A stretch of 64,000 nt of DNA from Idiomarina sp. X4 (GTDB taxonomy: Bacteria; Pseudomonadota; Gammaproteobacteria; Enterobacterales; Alteromonadaceae). Each line of letters begins with the position of its first letter. The first letter of the stretch is position 1. The stretch lies in NCBI RefSeq assembly GCF_002808045.1, contig NZ_CP025000.1, forward strand, positions 744,001-808,000, written 5' to 3'. Below, piece after piece: positions 36,683 to 47,240 of the stretch. A program made the translations under genes and the position numbers. The notes under the pieces are model-generated. The model did not search any database. It saw only the letters and a list, made by a program, of their open reading frames with translations, and was not told where the DNA came from.

Positions 36683-38016
36683 ACACTCATTTGTTCTAAC
36701 AGTACAGAGCCAGTGTGCAATGCATGTCGTTCATCGGTATCGTTGCCAATAGCAACGATGTTCGCCAGCATATCTTTTAAGTTGCCAGCTATTGTGACTT
36801 CTTCAACTGGGTACTGAACTTCGCCATTTTCGACCCAAAAGCCTGCAGCGCCGCGAGAATAGTCGCCGTTAACGAGGTTAACGCCCTGCCCCATGACTTC
36901 AGTCACCAAAAGCCCGGTTCCCATTTGCTGGCAAAGCTGCTGTAGCGACTTATCCTGTTGACTGACCCGCCAGTTATGAATACCACCTGCATGGCCGGTC
37001 GGTTGCATATCCATTTTACGAGCCGCATAACTGGTCAATAAGTACGTTTCCAATACGCCCTTATCGACAATAGTTCTATCCTGTGTTTTAAGACCTTCGG
37101 CGTCAAATGGTGTGCTGGCTAAGCCGCCAACAATATGAGGACGCTCTTGAATAGTCAGCCATTCCGGGAGCACTGATTTTCCTAAATAATCGAGTAAGAA
37201 GCTCGACTTGCGGTACAAGTTTCCGCCGCTAATGGCTGAGACGAAATGCCCAAACAAACTACCCGCAATATCAGCACGAAAAATGACCGGAACCTTGGCC
37301 GTTGGAACCTGTCTGGCCCCCAAACGAGACAAGGTTTCGTTAGCGGCATCTTCTGCCACTTTTTCCGGTGTCCATAAGTCAGATGTTTTTCTCGCCACGG
37401 TATAACTCATATCACGCTGCATTTTATCGCCTTCACGAGCAATAAGCGCACAACCTAAGTTATGGCGAGACTGTAGGAAGCCACCAATAAAGTCGTGTGT
37501 GTTGCCATAAACCCGAAAACCGGTGTGACTACCGTAGTGTGCTCCATCGGAATTCACTATACGCTCGTCTAGGTTCAATGCATGCTTTTCGCACGCCAGC
37601 GCCTGTTCAATAGCATACTCTGCACTTTGGTCGCCCGGGTGACACAAATCTAAATCCGCAATATCGGTTGCCATAAGCTCGGACGGTGCTAAGCCATTGT
37701 AGGGGTCCGGCGACGTAAAACGGGCAATATCACAGGCTTTGTCAACAGCGGCTTCAATAGCGGCCTTTGACAGATCTGTTGTCGACGCAGAACCTTTTTG
37801 CTGTCCACGATACACCGTAATGCCTAATGCGCCATCTTGGTTAAACTCAACGGTTTCGACCTCTCCCAAACGAGTCCCCACAGAAATACCTGAGGTTTGA
37901 CTAATAGAGCATTCCGCATCACTGGCACCTTTTTGTTTCGCCAGCGACAAGGCCTCTTTTACGGCAGCCTCGACTTGCCCCATCTCTTTGTTAAGGTCAT
38001 CCAGTTGTACTATCAA
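36670..38016 (-). CDS. pmbA: Metalloprotease subunit PmbA (TldE)
   Basis: Partner of TldD (448 residues); the TldD/TldE heterodimer degrades peptides such as microcin B17 precursor and CcdA in E. coli. TSGISVGTRLGEVETVEFNQDGALGITVY, YTVARKTSDL and STGHAGGIHNWR-like segments match PmbA; the metal-binding HExxxH is not expected here and is absent. The start is TTG at 38016, supported by GAGGAG six bases upstream. Confidence 0.95.
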   Translation of the reverse strand: MIVQLDDLNKEMGQVEAAVKEALSLAKQKGASDAECSISQTSGISVGTRLGEVETVEFNQDGALGITVYRGQQKGSASTTDLSKAAIEAAVDKACDIARFTSPDPYNGLAPSELMATDIADLDLCHPGDQSAEYAIEQALACEKHALNLDERIVNSDGAHYGSHTGFRVYGNTHDFIGGFLQSRHNLGCALIAREGDKMQRDMSYTVARKTSDLWTPEKVAEDAANETLSRLGARQVPTAKVPVIFRADIAGSLFGHFVSAISGGNLYRKSSFLLDYLGKSVLPEWLTIQERPHIVGGLASTPFDAEGLKTQDRTIVDKGVLETYLLTSYAARKMDMQPTGHAGGIHNWRVSQQDKSLQQLCQQMGTGLLVTEVMGQGVNLVNGDYSRGAAGFWVENGEVQYPVEEVTIAGNLKDMLANIVAIGNDTDERHALHTGSVLLEQMSVAGH

Positions 38017-38069
38017 AAAACTCTCCTCACTGCTAAACTAGCGGCTTTAGCGCTAATCGAGTTGTAATT

Positions 38070-38603
38070 ATGTCGAAACGAAAGTCACAAAACCCATCCT
38101 CTGATATCGACGCTCATGACAATGACGATTTCGTCAGTAAGTCACAAAAAAAGCGCGAAATGGCAGAGCGACAAAAAGTCGGTACCGACTTAGTCGAGCT
38201 CAGCGATGCTCAATTAAAGAGCATGCCGTTAGACGACGAGCTTCGTGACGCCGTATTATTGGCTCGTAAAATTCGTAATAAACACGAAGGCTACCGACGC
38301 CAGCTTCAATTCATTGGTAAGCTGATGCGCTCTCGGGATATTGAGCCCATTGAACAAGCGCTGTCAGACCTTCGTAATGCGCACCAGCAGGAAACCACTA
38401 AGTTTCACGCTGTCGAAGACGCCAGGGACTCGCTCCTCAACGGCGGAGACGAGGCCTTGCAAAGCTTTATCGAAAACTACCCTCAGGCCGATCGCCAAAA
38501 AATTCGACAGCTGATGCGCTTAGCTGAGCAGCAAAAAGCCCAGGAAAAGCCACCTAAGGCGGCTCGAGAGCTATTTGTTTATCTGCGCAGCGTTATTCTT
38601 TAA
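38070..38603 (+). CDS. darP: 50S assembly factor DarP (YjgA)
   Basis: Small basic protein (177 residues) that associates with late 50S precursors. FVSKSQKKREMAERQKVGTDLVELSDAQLKSMPLD and RRQLQFIGKLMR are typical of the DUF615 family. It diverges from pmbA, and its TAA abuts the stop of tldD (TAATTA), with no space for a terminator. Confidence 0.94.
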   Translation: MSKRKSQNPSSDIDAHDNDDFVSKSQKKREMAERQKVGTDLVELSDAQLKSMPLDDELRDAVLLARKIRNKHEGYRRQLQFIGKLMRSRDIEPIEQALSDLRNAHQQETTKFHAVEDARDSLLNGGDEALQSFIENYPQADRQKIRQLMRLAEQQKAQEKPPKAARELFVYLRSVIL

Positions 38604-40025
38604 TTACTCCGTACCACCAACGGTCATTGAATCCAGTTTCAAGGTTGGTTGTCCGACACCAACAGGAACACTTTGACCGTCCTTACCACAAACACCAACG
38701 CCGGCGTCCAGTTCCAGGTCATTGCCGACCATAGAAACCTGTGACATAGCATCAGGTCCGTTACCAATTAAGGTAGCCCCTTTTATTGGCGCGGTAATTT
38801 TACCGTCTTCAATTAAGTAAGCCTCTGACGCTGAAAACACAAACTGTCCTGAGGTTATGTCGACTTGTCCGCCGGCAAACTGAGGCGCATAAATGCCCTT
38901 TTTGACACTGCTGATAATCTCATCCGGCGTACTTTCGCCCGGCAGCATATAAGTATTCGTCATACGAGGCATGGGTAAATGAGCAAAGCTTTCCCGGCGA
39001 CCATTACCGGTGACGCTTTGTTTCATCAACCGTGCGTTCATCTTGTCCTGCATATAACCACGCAAGCGACCGTTCTCTATCAGAACATTGTAACCACTCG
39101 GTGTCCCTTCATCGTCTATCGTCATCGAGCCACGACGGTCATTCATGGTGCCGTCATCGACAATGGTACAAAGCTCTGAAGCCACCTTTTCACCCACACG
39201 ACCGGAGTAAGCTGACGACCCTTTACGATTGAAATCACCTTCAAGGCCATGACCAACCGCCTCATGCAATAACACCCCTGGCCAACCCGCTCCTAAAACG
39301 ACTGGCATGTTACCTGCGGGTGCCGGACGTGCTTCTAAGTTCACCAGTGCCTGGCGAACCGCCTCTTCGGCGAAGTGCTTCCAACGTGTACTACCGTTTG
39401 TGTCTTCAATAAAAAATTCGTAACCAACGCGCGCTCCACCACCGGCGCTACCGCGCTCACGACGACCGTTTTGCTCCGCAATGACCGAACAGTTCAAACG
39501 AATAAGCGGGCGCTTATCGGTAGCAAAGGTGCCATCTGTCGCAGCAACCAGTACATCGTCATAACTGCCACTTAAACTGACAACCACTTGCGACACTCGG
39601 CTGTCCTGCGCACGCGCATGAGCATCAGTCTGTTTTAACAGCTCAATTTTTTCATCTTCCGACAGCGTATTTAAAGGATTAATGCCTTCATATCGTGATG
39701 TGGCCTGCACAGACTGTAACGCCGCTACCGACTTACTCTGCCCCTGACGGGCAATACCGCGGGCAGCTTCACTGGTGCGCTTAAGCGCTTCCAAAGTAAT
39801 TTCATCAGCGTAAGCAAAGCCAGTTTTTTCGCCCTGCACCGCACGAACGCCCATTCCGGTTTCAATATGAAACGCACCATTTTTAATGATGCCGTCTTCC
39901 AGCACCCAGGATTCATTGACACTGTGTTGCAGATAAATGTCTGCAAAATCAATTGTACCGCTGTATAACGTTGCCAACGCTTTACTAATATCGCTCTCAG
40001 ACAACGAATAATCATTTAGTGTCAT
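38604..40025 (-). CDS. tldD: Metalloprotease TldD
   Basis: Catalytic subunit (473 residues) of the TldD/TldE peptidase. The zinc motif [11 protein letters not shown] (HExxxH) is intact, as are [15 protein letters not shown] and [12 protein letters not shown]. Separate from pmbA by darP. The ATG is inside the end of the nitrilase-like gene (14-base overlap). Confidence 0.96.
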   Translation of the reverse strand: MTLNDYSLSESDISKALATLYSGTIDFADIYLQHSVNESWVLEDGIIKNGAFHIETGMGVRAVQGEKTGFAYADEITLEALKRTSEAARGIARQGQSKSVAALQSVQATSRYEGINPLNTLSEDEKIELLKQTDAHARAQDSRVSQVVVSLSGSYDDVLVAATDGTFATDKRPLIRLNCSVIAEQNGRRERGSAGGGARVGYEFFIEDTNGSTRWKHFAEEAVRQALVNLEARPAPAGNMPVVLGAGWPGVLLHEAVGHGLEGDFNRKGSSAYSGRVGEKVASELCTIVDDGTMNDRRGSMTIDDEGTPSGYNVLIENGRLRGYMQDKMNARLMKQSVTGNGRRESFAHLPMPRMTNTYMLPGESTPDEIISSVKKGIYAPQFAGGQVDITSGQFVFSASEAYLIEDGKITAPIKGATLIGNGPDAMSQVSMVGNDLELDAGVGVCGKDGQSVPVGVGQPTLKLDSMTVGGTE

Positions 40026-40851
40026 GTATGTTTACTACCTCAAATTGGTTTTGTTTGGCGACCGGCATTTGTTGACGTATTTCTTCGGTTCGGTCTAAGT
40101 CGACTTCGACCGAAATAATGCCTTCACCTTTTGCCTGTTCCGCTAAAATTTCACCCCACGGGCTGACAATAATGGAATGCCCGTAAGTCTCGCGTCCGTT
40201 ATCATGCACACCCACTTGGTTAGGGGCCACCACATAAGCCTGCTGCTCTATAGCCCTTGCTCTAACCAACGCATGCCAGTGTGCATTCCCGGTCACTTGG
40301 GTAAATCCAGACGGCAAAGCAATGATATTAGCGCCTGCCTCGCGCAACGCCCTAAACAGCTCAGGAAAACGGAGATCATAACATACCGACATACCGACAA
40401 CACCACAGTCGGTATCGACTGCAACCACTTCCGTACCCGGCTTCGTCCATTTTGATTCACGGTATTGTTTGGTGTTATCAGCTACATCCACATCGAACAG
40501 GTGAATTTTGTCGTATCGCGCAACAAGCTCTCCTGTTGGCGAATACATTAACGATGCAGCTGAAAAGCGTTCACCCGCATCAATAGGGATGGTACCACCA
40601 ATCAAATATACACCGTGCTGTTTCGCGAGCGAAGAAAGCGCTCTTTGCACATCGCCGTCTTTGTAGTTTTCAGCCATATCCAGTTGCGCTCGGTCACCAG
40701 CACCAAAGCAGACAAAGGCTTCAGGAAGAACCACTAGATGGGGGTAATTGGCAGACGGGAGATTGTTAAGAAGCTTTTTGACAATGTCGAGGTTGTCTTC
40801 AGGTTTAGAGCGGCTGCTCATTTGCAGCGCTGTCAGTTGCACCTTTTTCAT
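40012..40851 (-). CDS. Carbon-nitrogen hydrolase, nitrilase superfamily (Nit1/omega-amidase-like)
   Basis: Cytoplasmic C-N hydrolase (279 residues). The Glu-Lys-Cys triad can be placed: Glu in VLPEAF (about residue 44), Lys in [10 protein letters not shown] (about 113) and Cys in [14 protein letters not shown] (about 155). Such genes lie between tldD and yhdP in many gammaproteobacteria; deaminated glutathione repair is a possible role by analogy. The ATG at 40851 has GAGG upstream and lies inside the 3' end of yhdP with a 47-base overlap. Confidence 0.9.
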   Translation of the reverse strand: MKKVQLTALQMSSRSKPEDNLDIVKKLLNNLPSANYPHLVVLPEAFVCFGAGDRAQLDMAENYKDGDVQRALSSLAKQHGVYLIGGTIPIDAGERFSAASLMYSPTGELVARYDKIHLFDVDVADNTKQYRESKWTKPGTEVVAVDTDCGVVGMSVCYDLRFPELFRALREAGANIIALPSGFTQVTGNAHWHALVRARAIEQQAYVVAPNQVGVHDNGRETYGHSIIVSPWGEILAEQAKGEGIISVEVDLDRTEEIRQQMPVAKQNQFEVVNIHDTK

Positions 40852-43800
40852 CGTTTACCTCTGGATCTTTGGGGTCTTCCTCCAATTTTGGCAAATCAAC
40901 CGGGCGGCTGTCACGCTCTATTTCCTGTACAACCGGATTCTCTATGGTGCCGGTCACTTCATAGCGTAGCTTTGAAATAACTTTTGCGTCATGCAGCACT
41001 TTGTCAATAAGTAGCGCAGCCAGTCCGCTTGGAGGGTTAACCATCCAGGCAAGAATAACCGGCAGACTCGAAGTCACTTTCGGTGCGTATGTTAACGTAT
41101 AATTCAGTTCACCGCTGGTCATGTCTGTCCAGCCCCGAATATCCATATCGCCTGCGGAGCCAAGCAATCTGGCATCATCTGTTTGAGCAACACCATCCTC
41201 TATGGCGGCGCTTCCTGACAGTTCGGTAAAGAACATACCCTGAGAGAATATGTCACGGAAGTCTAGCGTCAGTTTACGTAAAATACTGTCCAAACTGAGT
41301 ATCGAGAATATACGAGCCCCCCCATCACTGACTTCAGCAAGGTAACCTTTACCCAATGACCAGGCAATATTCCCGTCCAGTGAAGACCAGCTGGGTTGAT
41401 GCAGATGATCATCCCAGTTCAGGGAGAAGTTAATATCCGCGGAGCTATCCCGAATGGCTGTTTCGATACCAAACTGACGCAGTAATTCACCTAAATCGTT
41501 GGTATTTAATTGACCGTTTAACTCACTATAGGCTTGTTCATTTTCATAGCGCCACACTCCGTTAGCCTGAATACGATCGCCATTTCGAGTGACGTTTAGG
41601 CGGTCAATCGTAAAACCTTTTGCCTGCGCGGACGCCTCGATTGGAGAAATCGCTAAATCGACTTCTCCTAAGTTGTGCTCGTTAATTCGACAGCTTCGGC
41701 AGTTGACATTGACCGGTGGCACTTTCCCCAGCCAATCCCATTTCGCCTCGTCATCATTGTCAGAACTTGGCAGTTCAATATCGGTGGACAGCTCGAGGTA
41801 GTCAGCCCTGACATCAATGCCTTTTTTCATAAACTCATTAGGAATACCGACGTTTAGCACGGCTTTGTCTGAATTAACCTGAACCTGCCACTCGTTTGCC
41901 TCAGGCCAGCTTCGTATATTCGCAGCCCCAAAGCTTTGCTCTGACCATTTCAGCTCATTCGCTGAAACACTGATTGAATCGGGCAACCATGGGTTGTGTG
42001 CTTCAGCGCTGGCATCCCCCACTGAAGAACCACCACTTCCAAGCGCATAAATAAGTGAATACCAACGGCCGATATCGGCGTCGCCAAGCTTAGCCAACAC
42101 AGTGAATCCACTGCCCGCATCCTCAATCTGACTATCTTCACCAACCGCTAATGTCGCTTTTTGCCATCCCGGCATATCCAATCGCCAGCGGCCTTCAAAA
42201 CGCGCTCTTTCGTCAATGCGCCCAGTCACTGTATAGTTATCGCCAGAGCCATTTAAGGAGAAATAAAACTGCCAACCTTCACCAAAACTCTTTTCTAACG
42301 GGCTCGGCAAATACGTTTCTAAACCGGTTAGGTCGTATTGTCCTTCAGCATCAACCTTCATAGAGTCACCGGTAAACTGCAACGTCACCCGGCTTTCCCC
42401 GTTAACCGCCCCGTAAAAGAACTCCTCCCACTGGTCGTAAGGAAACTGTTTGAATAACGGTTCAGTCTGCCAGTCTAACTCCGTATTAATGGCTAATTCA
42501 TAGCCGTCATTTTTCGAATCTCCCTCAACGGAAGCTGTCACAGGCATACCGTACCAACTCAGTATCAAATCTGAGGTATTAACGCTGGCGTTATTGACGG
42601 TCAACTTCCCTTCATTGATGCTGAATCGTTGTTTTATTGCATCAATTGTTACCTGAACGCCTGCCAATGGCGCTTCAACAAATACGCCAACCTCGCGAGA
42701 CTCATCAAACGGAATATCCAACGCTACTTGCCCGGTCACCTGCCCTTGCGGATTCAGTTGATTAAAGGTTTCTGTTACCGAATCTAAAGGCGAATTCTTG
42801 AATACGTTATAGACCTGCTGAGCATCGCCCGACGCTCGTGCTTCTATTTGCAGTCCAATGTTACCGTCGGTGAGATCTGGAATTCGAGCAGAAACGTTGT
42901 CGACATTAACTGAACCAATAACAGCTTTGTCAGCGTACATGAGCAAACTATTCTGGTAAAAGTCCAGGTGAATAGGCGCTTTTTCAAGGACCGGCCAATC
43001 AGGCTGGAACTTAAAGTCCAACGATTCGAAGTCCGCGCGAGCGTTAAACACCGATGCCAGACTGGCATTAGCAAAGCTATCAATATCGCCTCGCCACACT
43101 GCTTCAATGCCACTTAATTGCCCTGCGTGCATAGCTTCACTTAAGTAGCTATGCACACCATCGCCCATCGCTTTAGGCAACAGTTTGCGAGCCGTTTCTA
43201 CGGAAAACGGCGCCGTCGAGTAAATAAACGAATCAATAGACGGTTTACCATTCACGCTATCTGAGGATAGCTGAGCACTTCCCCGCAAGGTTAAATCGTT
43301 TACTTGTGCCAGCATTTGCGTTAACGAAACTGACCAGCCGTTATCATTGGCCCTCCAGGTTCCGGATAAATCCAGTTCGTTAATAGCCCAGGCATGTTCT
43401 GAGGACAAATGTCGGCTTGCCACTGAGACACCACTACCATACAAATGCCATTGAGCCTGATTATTCATTTGGCTCACACTCACGTGTAAACCGCTTACAC
43501 TGGGTGTATTATTACCACCTTCGATAGACAGCCCGGTGCCATCAACACGCCACTGGCTTCCTGTGATGGGATGTAACCGATATTGACCATCGACTTGACC
43601 ATTAATCCCCGTTCTCTTAACCCATTTCACCACTTCCTGGGAAGTAAACGGCAACAGCGTAAACAATGATGTAGCATCGTCTAGCTTGACGTTTGAAACA
43701 CTAATATCGTGAATACTGTTCTTATTTTGCCAGGCAACTCTCGGAACCCGAACACTGCCCGAAGAAGACTCCAGAGTCATTGGTAAACTATTCATTAGCC

Positions 43801-44698
43801 AACCATCTTCCTGCGGCCTCAAGATGACTTTTCCACCAGGAATATCCAACCAATGCGTTTGCCCAGCGTCCTTATACTGCCAGGTTATACGGTTCTGACG
43901 AAGCTGCAGAAGCCCTTCAAATAGCTCACCATTTTGCATATCCAGCCAGGCAGTAAAGTTGACATCCGACTCCTGTACGTCGATATCACCCAGTCTCTCC
44001 TCCAGCCAAGGACTAATATCGATGTTTTGTGCATTCACATAGAACTGACCCGTTAATTCCGACCAAGTATCACCATTGAGGTCAACAATGATATCCAGGG
44101 CGTTGGTCGCGAAGTCGTCCATCCTTAGGCTACCGACCGCGCGGTGCCGTGATCCTTCGTTAACCCAGGACAAACGTTCGAGCTCAATTCTTCGGGTGAT
44201 TCCCCTTAAATTAGTCAGAAAGACTTGTCCCTGGTGTATTGAGAACTTCTCTAACTGATGTAGAAACAACTCACTGAGATTATCAATATCTAATGTGTCA
44301 TTCCCTGGCACATCGGTTAGCTGTCTGAGATCAACGGCAATATTGGCGTTATCCAAGATAAACTCTTCAGCCACAAATTGCTGCTGAACAATGCTTTGCC
44401 AGAAGTTTAAAACCACATACACTTGCGCAACATTAAACTTCACCTTTGCATCGTTTGTCGGTGACAATGAGAGGTCTTCGAGTACGATAGACGGCCCTTG
44501 CTGAGTCCATGCCATAGACAAATCGTTAATACTGACAGGTTGCTGGAAGCGTGACTCTAGTTCATTCTCGAGGGGCTGAGTTAAGTCTGGCAGATACGGC
44601 AGACTATAGCGAAGCAAACTCAGGGCAACAGCAACCAGTACCAGCACAATAGCCAGTAGTAGCCACAGTTTTTTTAGTACCCAGGACAGTGCTTGCAT
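40805..44698 (-). CDS. yhdP: AsmA-like envelope lipid transport protein YhdP
   Basis: Very large protein (1297 residues) with one N-terminal membrane helix (about 10-30) and a long periplasmic beta-rich body, like TamB and other AsmA-like proteins that move phospholipids to the outer membrane. Length matches E. coli YhdP (about 1266). The C-terminal part DMDIRGWTDMTSGELNYTLTYAPKVTSSLPV is the family's conserved region. It ends in an acidic tail. It follows rng by 4 bases. Confidence 0.93.
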   Translation of the reverse strand: MQALSWVLKKLWLLLAIVLVLVAVALSLLRYSLPYLPDLTQPLENELESRFQQPVSINDLSMAWTQQGPSIVLEDLSLSPTNDAKVKFNVAQVYVVLNFWQSIVQQQFVAEEFILDNANIAVDLRQLTDVPGNDTLDIDNLSELFLHQLEKFSIHQGQVFLTNLRGITRRIELERLSWVNEGSRHRAVGSLRMDDFATNALDIIVDLNGDTWSELTGQFYVNAQNIDISPWLEERLGDIDVQESDVNFTAWLDMQNGELFEGLLQLRQNRITWQYKDAGQTHWLDIPGGKVILRPQEDGWLMNSLPMTLESSSGSVRVPRVAWQNKNSIHDISVSNVKLDDATSLFTLLPFTSQEVVKWVKRTGINGQVDGQYRLHPITGSQWRVDGTGLSIEGGNNTPSVSGLHVSVSQMNNQAQWHLYGSGVSVASRHLSSEHAWAINELDLSGTWRANDNGWSVSLTQMLAQVNDLTLRGSAQLSSDSVNGKPSIDSFIYSTAPFSVETARKLLPKAMGDGVHSYLSEAMHAGQLSGIEAVWRGDIDSFANASLASVFNARADFESLDFKFQPDWPVLEKAPIHLDFYQNSLLMYADKAVIGSVNVDNVSARIPDLTDGNIGLQIEARASGDAQQVYNVFKNSPLDSVTETFNQLNPQGQVTGQVALDIPFDESREVGVFVEAPLAGVQVTIDAIKQRFSINEGKLTVNNASVNTSDLILSWYGMPVTASVEGDSKNDGYELAINTELDWQTEPLFKQFPYDQWEEFFYGAVNGESRVTLQFTGDSMKVDAEGQYDLTGLETYLPSPLEKSFGEGWQFYFSLNGSGDNYTVTGRIDERARFEGRWRLDMPGWQKATLAVGEDSQIEDAGSGFTVLAKLGDADIGRWYSLIYALGSGGSSVGDASAEAHNPWLPDSISVSANELKWSEQSFGAANIRSWPEANEWQVQVNSDKAVLNVGIPNEFMKKGIDVRADYLELSTDIELPSSDNDDEAKWDWLGKVPPVNVNCRSCRINEHNLGEVDLAISPIEASAQAKGFTIDRLNVTRNGDRIQANGVWRYENEQAYSELNGQLNTNDLGELLRQFGIETAIRDSSADINFSLNWDDHLHQPSWSSLDGNIAWSLGKGYLAEVSDGGARIFSILSLDSILRKLTLDFRDIFSQGMFFTELSGSAAIEDGVAQTDDARLLGSAGDMDIRGWTDMTSGELNYTLTYAPKVTSSLPVILAWMVNPPSGLAALLIDKVLHDAKVISKLRYEVTGTIENPVVQEIERDSRPVDLPKLEEDPKDPEVNDEKGATDSAANEQPL

Positions 44699-44702
44699 TA
44701 AC

Positions 44703-46169
44703 CTACATCATTACCACGTCAAATTGCTCTTGATTATACAGAGGTTCGGTCTGTACGGTAATTTGACGTGAAACAAACAGCTCAAGTTCAGCTAACGCAT
44801 GAGATTCTTCGTTGACTAATGCTTCACTGACTTTAGCTGACGCATAAACAACGAATTTGTCGGCCTCGTAGGCCTTATGCACGCGCACAATCTCTCGCAT
44901 AATTTCGTAACAAACGGTTTCAACGGTTTTCATCGTGCCACGCCCCTGACAAACGGGGCACTCGGAACAAAGCACGTGTTCGAGGCTTTCGCGGGTTCGT
45001 TTACGGGTCATCTCAACCAGTCCGAGCGTCGTAAAACCGTTAATCGTGGTCTTCGCCCTGTCTTTTGACAAGGCAAGCTCCAGGCTGTGTAAGACACGCC
45101 GTTTATGTTCTTCGTCGCGCATATCGATAAAGTCGATAATGATAATGCCACCCAAATTCCGCAACCGCAGTTGTCGTGCTATTGCCTGAGTCGCTTCTAT
45201 ATTGGTGTTGAATATGGTCTCTTCGAGGTTTCTGTGGCCGACGAAAGCACCGGTATTGATATCGATGGTCGTCATCGCCTCAGTTTGATCAATAATTAAC
45301 GAGCCCCCCGATTTTAAGTCAACGCGGCGGTCAAGGGCACGCTGCATTTCATTTTCAATATCAAACAGGTCAAAAATAGGCCGATCACCGGTATAGTACT
45401 CCAGCACACCTGTTAATTCGGGAATAAAGTCTTTGGTGAAGGTTTTCAGGGTGTCAAAAGTCACTTTCGAGTCTACCCGAATGCGCTCGATTTCCTCACC
45501 GACAAAGTCACGCAGCACACGACAGGACAAGTTTAAGTCTTCATACAACATGCCAACTTTACGCTGACTTTTCTTGCGCGTTTTAATTTTCTCCCAAAGT
45601 CGGAAAAGAAAGTCCGCATCGCTTTTTAACGATTGCTCAGAGGCCCCTTCTGCCGCTGTACGAACAATAAATTTACCGTCTTCAGTGCTAACCGACTCCG
45701 CTATTTCTTTTAAGCGATCACGCTCTTCGCCTTCTTCAATGCGCTGCGAAACACCCACATGGTCACTTTTCGGCATGAAGACTAAATAGCGCGACGGTAG
45801 GGTAATGTCAGTAGTCAGTCGCGCACCCTTCGTACCTAAAGGGTCTTTGACGACCTGAACCATAATTTGCTGGCCTTGATGAACCAACTCAGTAATATCT
45901 CTTTCAGGTCGGTCCGGCTGAGGAAGGTCGTCTCCGTCAACTTGTACCACAATGTCTGACGCATGTAAGAATGCCGCCTTATCCAAACCAATATCGATAA
46001 AGGCCGCCTGCATTCCCGGTAAAACACGGGACACTTTTCCCATGTAGATGTTACCCACCAGACCTCGTTTCGCCTGCCGTTCAATATGAACTTCCTGCAA
46101 AATGCCATTTTCAACGAGGACCACCCGCGTTTCCGTGGGTGTAACGTTCATGAGAACTTCAACGCTCAT
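44703..46169 (-). CDS. rng: Ribonuclease G
   Basis: Endoribonuclease (488 residues) of the RNase E/G family, processing 16S rRNA 5' ends and some mRNAs. It has an S1-like RNA-binding region near residues 35-125, catalytic Asp residues in TTIDINTGAFVG and IIIDFIDM, and the zinc-link CSECPVCQGRG. An in-frame GTG at 46178 is possible; ATG 46169 aligns with E. coli Rng and follows AGGTGG. maf lies immediately upstream. Confidence 0.96.
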   Translation of the reverse strand: MSVEVLMNVTPTETRVVLVENGILQEVHIERQAKRGLVGNIYMGKVSRVLPGMQAAFIDIGLDKAAFLHASDIVVQVDGDDLPQPDRPERDITELVHQGQQIMVQVVKDPLGTKGARLTTDITLPSRYLVFMPKSDHVGVSQRIEEGEERDRLKEIAESVSTEDGKFIVRTAAEGASEQSLKSDADFLFRLWEKIKTRKKSQRKVGMLYEDLNLSCRVLRDFVGEEIERIRVDSKVTFDTLKTFTKDFIPELTGVLEYYTGDRPIFDLFDIENEMQRALDRRVDLKSGGSLIIDQTEAMTTIDINTGAFVGHRNLEETIFNTNIEATQAIARQLRLRNLGGIIIIDFIDMRDEEHKRRVLHSLELALSKDRAKTTINGFTTLGLVEMTRKRTRESLEHVLCSECPVCQGRGTMKTVETVCYEIMREIVRVHKAYEADKFVVYASAKVSEALVNEESHALAELELFVSRQITVQTEPLYNQEQFDVVMM

Positions 46170-46170
46170 C

Positions 46171-46755
46171 TCAACCACCTGTTACTTCGAACATGCGAAG
46201 TAATTGCTCTGTTTCATATAAAGGTAAGCCAACCACTGCAAAGTAGCTACCTTCAATTCGTTTCACGTATTTGCCACCGTACCCCTGAATACCATAGCCA
46301 CCCGCTTTATCCTGAGGCTCTCCGGTTGCCCAGTAACTTTCGGTATCGTCGGTTGTTAGCAAGGCGAACTCAACGCTTGTGGTAACCAATGTTGATTCAC
46401 TCGCCACTAAACTCTGCCCATCCCAGTGGCAAACGGCGACCGATGTCAGTACCTCATGAGTACGTCCGGACAATTGACGCATCATTTTCTGAAAGTGTTC
46501 AAAGTCCAACGGCTTTTCCATGACCTCTTGGTCACACCGAATCAACGTGTCCGAGCCAATAACGAGACACTCATCAGACTGCCGCGTCGCAACGGCTAAT
46601 GCCTTTTCGTTCGCCAGCCGCAGCACGTAACCCTCAGCACTCTCATTGCTCTGTCGAATTTCATCGATATCGGGCACATCGCAATCAAACGGGCGATGCA
46701 AGAAGTTCAATAATTCGCGCCGACGAGGCGACGAGGAAGCTAAGACAATACGCAT
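46171..46755 (-). CDS. Maf-type nucleoside triphosphate pyrophosphatase YhdE
   Basis: House-cleaning NTP pyrophosphatase (194 residues), most like YhdE that hydrolyses dTTP and UTP. The start LASSSPRRRELL and the motifs DTLIR and GGYGIQGYGGKYVKRIEGSYFAVVGLPLYE fit this subfamily. It overlaps the mreD stop by one base (TAATG), giving the usual mreBCD-maf-rng order. Confidence 0.94.
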   Translation of the reverse strand: MRIVLASSSPRRRELLNFLHRPFDCDVPDIDEIRQSNESAEGYVLRLANEKALAVATRQSDECLVIGSDTLIRCDQEVMEKPLDFEHFQKMMRQLSGRTHEVLTSVAVCHWDGQSLVASESTLVTTSVEFALLTTDDTESYWATGEPQDKAGGYGIQGYGGKYVKRIEGSYFAVVGLPLYETEQLLRMFEVTGG

Positions 46756-47240
46756 TATGACACCCCAAACTGGCGGCGAACTTTACGCAACAACGGAAAT
46801 ACCCAAAGCCAGAAAACAGCCGAGGTTAATACAGGCCAAAAATACGATAACGTAAATTCAGCGTCGTGCAGAAAGACGTTTGCCTCGAAGATAATGAAGC
46901 GTTTCAGGAGTATCAGAACGGCAATAACAACGGCCTGCTGTATCAGGGCAAAATTACGAATACGCTGAAAGTTTCTAGCCGCTAAATAGGCAACAACGAC
47001 CATGCCTAATGCATGCACGCCGACGATAGAGCCCAGAAGAACGTCACTTAGCACGCCCAGAATGAGTGCAGTTCCAATGCTTACCCGATGAGGCAAAGCA
47101 ATTACCCAGTACAACATGACCAGCGTTACCCAATCCGGACGAAACACGTCGAAGGTGGCCGGCATTGGCATGACCATTAACGTTAACGCGATGACATAGG
47201 TAACGAGCAGAGTCACTATTCCCGGCTTCAAGAGCTTCAT
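46755..47240 (-). CDS. mreD: Rod shape-determining protein MreD
   Basis: Inner-membrane protein (161 residues) with about five or six hydrophobic helices and the segment DVLLGSIVGVHALGM typical of MreD. It works with MreC, RodA and PBP2 in lateral wall growth. The ATG overlaps the mreC stop as ATGA. Confidence 0.94.
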   Translation of the reverse strand: MKLLKPGIVTLLVTYVIALTLMVMPMPATFDVFRPDWVTLVMLYWVIALPHRVSIGTALILGVLSDVLLGSIVGVHALGMVVVAYLAARNFQRIRNFALIQQAVVIAVLILLKRFIIFEANVFLHDAEFTLSYFWPVLTSAVFWLWVFPLLRKVRRQFGVS

